DNA of 64,000 bases from Diphasiastrum complanatum (lineage: Eukaryota; Streptophyta; Lycopodiopsida; Lycopodiales; Lycopodiaceae), in NCBI GenBank assembly GCA_029204225.1, contig CM055109.1:31090370-31154369 (forward strand), written 5' to 3'. Position 1 is the stretch's first letter, and each line of letters opens with the position of its first letter. The notes under the pieces are model-generated. The model was not told the origin of the DNA and did no database searches. It worked only from the letters and a program-made list of their open reading frames with translations. Shown here piece after piece: positions 56,641 through 64,000 of this stretch. The translations under genes and the position numbers were made by a program.

Positions 56641-56800
56641 TGATTGGACCTCAAGATTTGCACCTCACAAGATGATTGGTCCTCATGATTTGCACCTCGC
56701 AATATGATTGGGCCTCATAATTTGCACCTCTTAACATGATTGGGCCTCATGATTTGCACCTCTTAACATGATTGGACCTCATGAGCCAATGAGATGTGGA
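56641..56800. repeat. 32-bp minisatellite, five copies
   Basis: Units starting TGATTGG lie at 56641, 56673, 56705, 56737 and 56769, an exact 32-base period. The core is CCTCATGATTTGCACCTC, with single-base differences between copies. It may lie in the continuation of the minus-strand LTR interrupted at 56929. Confidence 0.9.
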
Positions 56801-56928
56801 TTAGGATACACTCTTGCAAGTTTCCAGCCTTGAGATGTAAGCTATTTGACTTTTCTAAATCATCATTAGAATATGTACAAGGTGGTGGTGGTGGACATAA
56901 ATCCAACCCCATGATGATAACTAGCATG

Positions 56929-56933
56929 CTAGT
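56929..56933. repeat. target-site duplication CTAGT, left copy
   Basis: CTAGT directly precedes the left LTR (TGTGAAGAATT at 56934) and reappears directly after the right LTR at 61476-61480. Confidence 0.8.
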
Positions 56934-57599
56934 TGTGAAGAATTGCCAAAAATTGGCAAATCTAGCTTGATCAAAGACCATGTAGAACATTGTAAATATT
57001 GTGTATAATTGGGTTCCACACATGTAAGGCCAAGATGCCGCATGGAAACCCACTCCTAATATAGGTTAGGTCAAGTCAAGAGAGTTGGTCATGTCTATTT
57101 GGTGGTCATCCCTACTTTATAGGACCTACACCTAAGTTTAAGGTGAGAATTTGACCAACTAGCTACCTACCAAGCATACCTCTAGGAAATAGACTAGGGT
57201 TTCATTTTAGGTCAAGGAGAGTGAGTTAACTTCCTTATTACATGCTGGAAATCCACCTAACTTCAAGAAGGAAGTCGAATTTGCTATGTATTCCCTCTCT
57301 CCATAGTGAAAAGATAGAAATTTTTTGGAGCTCATTGCCAATCTCAAGCTAGTTCACTATGTACATTGAGTTTTTGTGATCCAAATCAATTTCTACTTGT
57401 TTCTCAGGTTGAAGGCCGTACTACAGTCTATAGTACACACGTGTGGGCTCGTATTTCAATGTTGATCAATGCTATTGATTGTTAATGCTTGTTGTTTGTC
57501 AAATTGCCAATCTAGATCAACTTTTTTAAGCAAGCATCCAATCACTCTTGTGGATCTTTTGTAGGTCCATTTATGGTCCTAAAGTACAGTACTTTCACA
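56934..57599 (+). repeat. 5' LTR (666 bp)
   Basis: Begins TGTGAAGAATTGCC and ends GTACTTTCACA. It contains GGCCGTACT and CACACGTGTG (57436-57445), a pairing also seen in the tandem element LTRs. It aligns with 60774-61475 throughout; the 3' copy has about 36 extra bases. Confidence 0.85.
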
Positions 57600-57612
57600 T
57601 GGTATCAGAGCC
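57600..57612 (+). promoter_or_regulatory. primer-binding site, tRNA-iMet
   Basis: TGGTATCAGAGCC starts one base after the LTR end, an exact match to the plant copia primer site. Confidence 0.9.
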
Positions 57613-58398
57613 AAGTACAAGAGCATAAGCCATTGATCTAATGCAAATCCATTTTTAGCAAGTTTTGGTGCTAAAAGCTAGTATTGAGAGGGCAAGCTAG
57701 AATCTTGATTTTGGTGAGGAGATTTGATCCCAAACTTGGTAGGGGTCCCAATCCGTACTGTCCACATGTGTGGGCACCTCTAAACCTACATTTACTGCAT
57801 GGTATTCATTTGATCCAAAAAAATTCAATTTGTGAGCTGTTGGTGTAATGTTTGGTGGAGATCCTAGGATAATCTACCAAGATCATTTGCCATTGATTAG
57901 ATTTGAATTTGTTTCATGGAATCCAATTAATTTAGGCTGAGTTCAAGTCCTATTAAGGTTGAATACAGGTCTTGAAAGTACACCAAGAAGGAAGAAAGAG
58001 ATTAAGTCATTTTTTTGTCCAAAAATAGCCAAAATTGGCAAGATTTGATCGTAAGTAGATTTCACATCATCTTATCTTCATTCCAACTTTGTGAGGGAGT
58101 GCTAGTTGAGATTATAAGTCCATTTGTTGGATTAGAAATCTAATTTGAGTGAAAAACTATAAGAGAGAGACCTTAGTGAGTTTCTAGAGACAATCAAATC
58201 CATTTCTTGGCAAGATTTGTTTGAAAGTAGTTTTCACTTCATCTTATCTTCATTCCAGCTTTGTGAGGGAGTGATAGAACTGTGATTATAAGTCCATTTG
58301 TTGGGTTAGAAATCAAATTTGAGTGAAACACTGCAAGTGTGAGACCTTTGTGAGTTTCAAGTCAATCAAATCTATTTCTTGTTTGTAGAAGTCACTAG
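57613..58398 (+). other. 5' leader with a 172-bp tandem duplication
   Basis: Non-coding leader between primer site and gag. Two diverged copies of a block of about 172 bases (GGCAAGATTTG at 58037 and 58209, then CTTATCTTCATTCCA and GTGAGGGAGTG) lie side by side from about 58037 to 58383. The repeat is absent from the tandem element leader. Confidence 0.75.
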
Positions 58399-58399
58399 T

Positions 58400-59640
58400 A
58401 AGATGGGATATGCTGGAGCATACCTTCTAGAAGCTAGTGAGAGATTGAACTCTACAAATTATGCTATTTGGAAGGTTAGGAAGGAGTCACTCTTGGTGCT
58501 CCAAGACCTTTATGAGTTCTTGATTGAAGATGAAGATGAACCTCTAGGTGCACAGGAGTTAGCTAGATACAAGAAGAGATATAGGCTTGCACTTCATTGT
58601 GTGAAGATGAATGTGAGCAATGATTTGTTGAGAGAAGTGCTAAAGATGCTTGGGAGTCTCTAAAATCAATCTATGAGTCTAGCAACACTTCTAGAGTTCT
58701 TATGCTTAGAAATCAAATTTTGCAAAGCATGAGGAGAAGTGAGGAGAGTGCACAAGATTATGTACTCAGAATCAAGTCTCTAAATAGGGAGTTGGCTTCC
58801 ATTGAAGAGAAGATTCATGATGGAGAGCTTGTACAGATTTTCCTTAATGGTCTAGGAGATGACTTTGCAAATTTGGTCCAAAGTTTTGCCATCCAAGACA
58901 CTTTGCCAACTATAGAAAAACTTCACAGTGTATTAGTGGCTGAAGAGTGTAGGATGCTCCATTCAAAATCTAGGATGAGTTCCTTGTCTTTGCAGGATGG
59001 TGATGAGAAAGCCAATTTTTCATTCAAGGGCAAAAAGAAGACCAATGGAAAGAAGAAGCATCCAAAGGAGGCCAAAGAAGAGGATGATGCATCAAGCTCA
59101 AAGGACAAGTCAAAGCAGAAATGCTTCTTTTGTGGAAAGAAGGGGCATTATGCATCTGAATGGTACAAGAGGCTAAGAGCACAAGTGGAGGAGGAAAAAC
59201 AAGGAAACCTTGCAAAGGAGGAGGAGGATGATAAAGTAGATGTATTCTTGATGGCATCTACATCCTCACCAACAAGCAATAGCTATTCAAGAGACAATTG
59301 GTGGATCGACAGTGGGGCTAGCTCCCACATGTCTTGTGAAAAGGACTTTTTCTCAACCTTACACTCATTCAATGATGCTAAAAAGTTTGTCTTTACTGCA
59401 AATGATGAAGAGTGTAGGATAGATGGTGTTGACACCATCTCTTTGTGTCTAGAATCTTCAAAATGCATGGATCTAGAAAATGTCCTTTATGTACCATCAA
59501 TCACCAAGAATATGCTTAGTGTTGGTATACTCTTAGAAAGTGGTTTGGATGTCCACTTTAAGCATGGTGTTTGCTTCATCTTGAAGAATGATATTTGCAT
59601 TGCAAAGGGATTTAAACATGGAAGATTGTTTAAGTTGTAA
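58400..59640 (+). pseudogene. copia gag-protease, frameshifted
   Basis: Gag starts at the ATG of MGYAGAYLLEASERLN (58403) and resembles the tandem element Gag (STNYAIWKVRKES, RLALHCVKMNVSNDLLREV). A frameshift near 58650 breaks it, and the rest is open from 58702 to 59640: a KSLNRELASIEEKIHDGELVQ block, the zinc knuckle CFFCGKKGHYASEW with its fourth ligand Cys replaced by Trp, protease WWIDSGASSHMS and NVLYVPSITKNMLSVG. It ends in a stop after GRLFKL, just before where the LWHKRLGH pre-integrase motif should start. The Lys-rich linker ahead of the knuckle is typical of Gag. Confidence 0.85.
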
Positions 59641-60350
59641 GCTAGTGTTGCTTTTGAAAGAATGAGCTTGGCAAAGGAGGAGATCACTCAAGAGGAGATC
59701 TTGGCAAAGTGTGATCTTGCTTGCATTGAGGAGGAGCATCAAAAGGAGGAAGATCTTGAGGATCAGCCTCAAAGCTTGAGAGTTCCAAGGGAGTCCTCAA
59801 TGACAATGGCCGAGTCATCAAATTGCATGCAAACTGTCCATTCAAGTGTGCATCTTGCAAGGGTGGTGAGCATTGGAGAGTCTACTATCTTTGAGTACTT
59901 ATTAGATAGTATTAGTAGACATGGAGTGACTTGTTGCTTATCTTTAAGATCTATGGTGTTTAGTACTCTTTATGACAAGACAATGAAATTAGATGCTTTC
60001 AAATCTCCATTTGTTGTTGATAAAGCAATTTCATTGAATAACTATTTCTGTAATAGTTTGAATAGTGTCATAAAAGATGAAACATCATTTGTATTGGAAA
60101 TCTTTTATCACTATGTTACTATAGGAAGAGAATTGTAGGCATAAAACTTCTAGTTCGAAGGGGTCCACATGCTTTGAGCATGATCATTCCAATGTAAGGA
60201 CCAAAGATTATCCTATTTAAATTATAGGAATAATGGTAGTGTTTTGCTCTTCAAGTAGAGGTTGTAGAATCTACTTGTTTTCCATCAAAGAAGTTGTCAA
60301 TGGTGGAAATGTGATCTTTCAAAGTGGAAGATTTGTAAACTTGAAGAAGC
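59641..60350 (+). other. unassigned coding-like insert in the element
   Basis: A 158-codon frame (59662-60138) starts acidic (KEEITQEEILAKCDLACIEEEHQKEEDLEDQPQS), which could be hinge sequence. It continues into a stretch (SIGESTIFEYLLDS, then KLDAFKSPFVVDKAISLNNYF) that I cannot place in copia pol. It occupies the position of the missing integrase and RT. It could be badly decayed pol, another insertion or captured host sequence. Confidence 0.4.
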
Positions 60351-60773
60351 ACCTTTGGATCAACATCTTATTCAATTCATTGATAGTTTGGAGTCAAGTC
60401 AAGTGGAGGAGCAAGCTCAAGACCCAAGGACTCCAAGAAGAACCTTGAGTATCAAGATGGAGCCATCAAGGCTCAATCATATGGATCAAGCAAGGAAAGT
60501 TGTCTTTGGCAACATTATTTATGCACTTAAGATTTTAATTGTATCTTCAAGTGCACAAAATGCCTTGGAATCCATGGCTTGGCATGATGTATAGTTTTTG
60601 AAGTGTGCTACATGTATATAGACACATTTATGGAACATCTTGTAAGGGATCCTCTAAGAGGTGGTGAAAGATCCTTCATGGACATTATTCTCTATTGGAG
60701 TCTCAAAAGTTCCTTGTTTGTAGCTGGATTTTTTACACACTTCTAAATGCTCTCATTCATCTATCAAGAGAGT
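60351..60773 (+). pseudogene. hinge remnant and 3' end of the element
   Basis: RTPRRTLSIKMEPSRLNHMDQ near 60430-60490 matches the integrase-RT hinge of the tandem element (TPRRSSRAKVEPSRLTYQ). The sequence then runs on without RT motifs to the 3' LTR; the tract before it (TATCAAGAGAGT) is only weakly purine-rich. Confidence 0.6.
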
Positions 60774-61475
60774 TGTAAATAGATCCAGAAATTGGCAAAT
60801 CTAGCTTGATAAAAAACCATGTAGTATAATGTAAATTTTGTACATAAGTGGATTCCACACATGTGAGGCCAAGATGCCACGTGTCAACCCACTCCTAATG
60901 TAGGTTAGGTCAAGTCCATAGGGTTGGTCATGTCATTTTGGTAGTGATTCCTAGTTTATAGGACCTAAATCCTAGATTTAAGGTGAAAGTTTGACCAACT
61001 AGTTATCTACCAAGCATGACTCTAGGAAATAGACTAGGGTTTCATTTTAGGTCAAGGACAGTGAGTTAACTTCCTTTTTACATGCTGGAATTTCCACCTA
61101 ACTTCAAGAAGGAAGTCGAATTTTCTATGTATTCCCTCTCTCCATAGTGAGAAGATAGAAAAATTTTGGAGGTCATTGGCAATCTCAAGCTAGTTCACTA
61201 TGTACATTGAGTTTTTGTGATCCAAATGAAACCAGATCAATTTCTACTTGTTTCTCAAGTTGAAGGCCGTACTACAGTCTATAGTACACACGTGTGGGCT
61301 CGTATTTCAATGTTGATCAATGCTATTGATTGTTAATGCTTGTTGTTTGTCAAATTGCCAATCTAGATCAACTTTTTTGTGTCTAGTTTTTTGATAGATT
61401 GTTAAGCAAGCATCCAATCACTCTTGTGGATCTTTTGTAGATCCATTTATGGTCCTAAAGTACAATACTTTCACA
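60774..61475 (+). repeat. 3' LTR (702 bp)
   Basis: Begins TGTAAATAGATCC and ends ATACTTTCACA. The CACACGTGTG palindrome is at 61287-61296. It is followed directly by CTAGT. Confidence 0.85.
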
Positions 61476-61480
61476 CTAGT
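61476..61480. repeat. target-site duplication CTAGT, right copy
   Basis: Same five bases as 56929-56933. Confidence 0.8.
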
Positions 61481-61502
61481 CTACTTTTATCTATTTTCAC
61501 AC
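61481..61502 (-). repeat. stub of the interrupted minus-strand copia LTR
   Basis: On the minus strand the polypurine tract (AAGGAGGAG) is followed by TGTGAAAATAG and then by the CTAGT duplication. Only about 22 bases of this 3' LTR remain on this side. The rest should continue leftward from 56928, past the 56.6-56.8 kb minisatellite. Confidence 0.65.
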
Positions 61503-63241
61503 TCCTCCTTAAAAGAGGACTAGGTATGCAACATTTTGCCAGACAGATTTGCTAAAAACTCCCAAGGCTAATCTATACTTGATGAATGAAGCCTTAAGCA
61601 AAGGCTTAGTGAGAAGATCAGCCACACACGGTCAAGTATCCACAATCTCTAAACAATTTCCTTTGTTTGAACTTTTTCTCTCACAAAGTGATGTGCCACC
61701 TCGATATGCTTGCTCTTTGCATGAAATATAGGATTTGAAAGAAGGCCTTGGGATGAAATGTTTTCACACTTGATGATGGGAACATCTTCAGTAGTGATGC
61801 ACTTTAGCTCCACCAAAAGATTCTTGATCCATAAAATTCCTTGGTGATGGTGGTGAGTGCCTTGTATTTAGCTTCAATTGAAGAGAGTTAGATAGTGTCA
61901 TGTGTCCTGCTTCTTTGAGAGCCAAGAGATGACTCCATCTCCAAGACATATAGAAGATGAAGCTTGTCACCTACAGAATGTGAATGTGAAAAGCCAATCA
62001 AGCAAAGGTTATCTCCCTGATACAAAATTTCATAATCTAGAGTGCTTGAAAGGTACCTAAGCACTCTCTTCAAAAGCTTCCAAAGATGGATCAAAGGAGA
62101 TTGCATATATTGACTCAACATATTGGCACAAAAGCTAAGATTAGGTCTAGTAATAGTGATCCAAATCAAGGAGCCTATGAGACTCCTATAGAGGGTGATG
62201 TCCTTGAAGGATCTTTCATCACCATCTATTGGATCTCTTACATGGTGCTCCATAGGAGTTTCTATGTCTTTGCACTTATTCATATTGAAATTTTTAAGAA
62301 TTGAAGTAGCATACTTAGATTGACAAATAAAGCTACAAGAAGATGCCCAATCTACCTCAAGACCCAAAAGATACAAGAATGATCACATACCATTCTACAA
62401 ACTTGAAGTACAAAGATGGATCATACTCACTAAGAGTGAAACTTAGTGAGAGAAGGAAAATATTAAGTTGAGAATACCAAGACCTTGGAGCTTGCTTGAG
62501 ACCATACAAGCCCTTGAAGAGCAAAGAAACCTTGTCATCTTGACCTTTCATGATGAATCCCTCGGGTTGCTCATTCAAGATAGCCATTAAGAAAAGCATT
62601 ACTCCCATCCATTTGATACATGAACCAATTGAAATGAGATGTCAAGGCAATCAAGATTCTAATGGTGACCATCTTTGCCATGGGAGCAAAGGTTTTTGCA
62701 TAATCTAGACCTTTGACTTGAGCATACCCCTTTGCACAAAGCCTAGTTTTATACTTATTAATTGAACCATATTGATTAAAATTGATTCTAAACATCTGTT
62801 GGCAACCAGTTGCCTTTTTATTAGGTGCAAGATCAACCAACTCCCAAGTAGCTTTTTCTTGGCAAGATATGTGAGCCTAAGTGGCTCAGCCTTCTCCCTT
62901 GAAGATCTTCTTCGAGTCTTGAATTGAGAGATGTCTTCCTCAAGCCTTGGCCCCTCTCCATCACTCTCTTGGAAAATTGGTAGCTTCATGGATTCAACAT
63001 TGACTTGACCACCCTCGGCCTCCTCAAGCTTCAAGAATTTGCCTTCATGGAAAATCACATCTCTACTCAACACAATCTTGTTAGTAGAGAGCACAAAAAT
63101 TCTATAAGCTTTTGTTGATGTAGGATATCCTACCATAATCCCTGTGATAGAGTTGGGATCCTTCTTGGTCCTTACAGTCAAGGGAACATGAACAAAACAA
63201 ATGGATCCAATGATTCTCAAGTGATCTGTGAAAATTGTCAA
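61503..63241 (-). pseudogene. Ty1/copia pol remnant, minus strand
   Basis: The minus-strand reading gives integrase C-terminus (VHVPLTVRTKKDPNSITGIMVGY, VLSRDVIFHEG) and hinge (RRRSSREKAEPLRLTYLAKK) at 63241-62850. Then comes reverse transcriptase (KGYAQVKGLDYAKTFAPMAKMVTIRILIALTSHFNW, MDGSNAFLNG, EQPEGFIMKGQ, LYGLKQAPRSWYSQLN) to about 62400, and RT end and RNase H (YLGLEVDWASSCSFICQSKYATSIL, YRSLIGSLIWITITRPNLSF, SHSVGD, HARSKHIE-type sequence) to 61510, with several frameshifts. The YVDD box is lost at the frameshift near 62370-62400, and MDGSNAFLNG has Gly where Val is usual. It is closest to the tandem element family. It stops abruptly at about 63241; gag, protease and integrase core are absent. 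Confidence 0.85.
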
Positions 63242-64000
63242 AATCTACCTTGGTTGTTTTGTGTCTTTTAGTTTGTGAGGAAAAGATCACATGTGTGGAG
63301 CATGTTCCCACATGTAGTTTCATTTCATAATTCTAAAAATAGAAAAAAGTAATAATCATCAAAAAGTTGCATTACCTTGTTTTTCCTTGACAATGTTTTT
63401 GATAAGAATAAATTGTGCCACCTTAATTAACATGCTAAACATGAAAATTAACTAAAGTTAGATATGTATTTGATGTTCTTGGTGGCAATTGTATACAAGT
63501 GCTAAACTTCAGTTTAGACTTGCATGATATTTATATATCTTTTCTTTGACTTTTTCAATGATCAAAGTTAAGATTTGATTTGGCATTCTTTGGAGCTTTT
63601 TTAAAACTATAGGATATAATATTGCAGCAAATCATATTTCACCAATTTTAATTGCATGAAGTACATTTCCATATTTTGTTGACACATGGGGCATAGTTTC
63701 ACAATTTGTCATGAAATGGCATGCAAAATAATTTGAACCCTTGGGAGTGCCACTTCCAAATCAGGTTCGGAGAAAAATTTACCAGACCATTAGAAACCCC
63801 CAGCACAAGGAATTTGGGTAGCTGCCAAATCAGGTTAATGCTCGACTTTGGGAACAATCTGTGAGGACTCCCAAAATGATTTTTGACAAATCAACAAAGC
63901 TTTTGAGTCCTCAGCACCAATTTCCATTTCATTTTGATGACATTTCCACCTCATTGCTTCTCCAATCACATATGCTTTCTCGAGGAAGCTTTTGGAGTCC
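63242..64000. other. no recognisable gene to the window end
   Basis: AT-rich sequence with no ORF above 60 codons beyond a 73-codon overlap of the copia remnant. The word AAATCAGGTT occurs twice near 63757 and 63826 within similar context. Nothing else is identified. Confidence 0.3.

Larger units (their letters stand above)
56934..61475 (+). mobile_element. copia-related LTR element lacking RT, inserted in another LTR
   Basis: LTRs are at 56934-57599 and 60774-61475, with 5-bp CTAGT target duplications outside both. A tRNA-iMet primer site is at 57600-57612. The interior (about 3.2 kb) has leader, gag, protease, the first pre-integrase strands and later a hinge-like block, but no integrase core, reverse transcriptase or RNase H. 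It is therefore non-autonomous and would need proteins from a relative. The LTRs are clearly diverged from each other by substitutions and indels, so the insertion is not recent. It lies within the LTR of the minus-strand copia at 61.5-63.2 kb: the bases between 61481 and 61502 are the start of that LTR. Confidence 0.85.

Overview
This is nuclear DNA of a land plant, probably a seed plant with a large, repeat-rich genome. The evidence is dominance by Ty1/copia retrotransposons with plant-type tRNA-iMet primer sites, smaller Ty3/gypsy remains, tRNA-derived SINE-like pieces, long (GA)n and (CA)n microsatellites, and one intronless ORF with the features of a plant-specific regulatory protein. I cannot name the species; a gymnosperm is possible but not shown. 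There is no prokaryotic, organellar or CRISPR content.

Layout. 0-3.7 kb: an unrecognised LTR-type element with gag-like remains. 4.2-10 kb: a minus-strand gypsy element split by a decayed minus-strand copia. 10-15 kb: non-coding DNA with two SINE-like pieces and a 3-kb tandem array of roughly 650-bp units carrying a recurrent palindrome (11.3-14.4 kb). 16.5-26 kb: a patchwork of broken minus-strand copia pieces, LTRs of at least three families, a 0.75-kb fold-back, a CTA-rich tract and a second gag-like relic. 26.07-40.02 kb: an old plus-strand copia interrupted by the most striking structure of the window, a younger minus-strand copia present as LTR-internal-LTR-internal-LTR, period exactly 5458 bp, with one GTATG target duplication around the whole array and two identical 1316-codon polyproteins. 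43.37-44.61 kb: the only convincing cellular gene, 411 codons. 46.7-48.5 kb: a cluster of mirror-image dinucleotide repeats. 50-54.5 kb: more copia relics and a 224-bp pure (GA)n. 56.93-61.48 kb: an LTR element with matching CTAGT target duplications that lacks integrase core and reverse transcriptase and is inserted into the LTR of a minus-strand copia whose pol remains run to 63.24 kb. The last 0.75 kb holds nothing I recognise.

The retroelement genes encode gag, protease, integrase, reverse transcriptase and RNase H, which normally copy the element through RNA and reinsert it. Nearly all copies here are broken. Even the two open polyproteins lack five residues of the integrase core that a related element in the window keeps, so they may be unable to integrate on their own. 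The cellular gene has no visible functional link to the repeats. No clearly new multi-gene system is visible; the best candidates for novelty are the palindrome array, the single-TSD tandem retroelement, the gag-like family with an unusual zinc-knuckle spacing, and unassigned sequence inside the 57-61 kb element.
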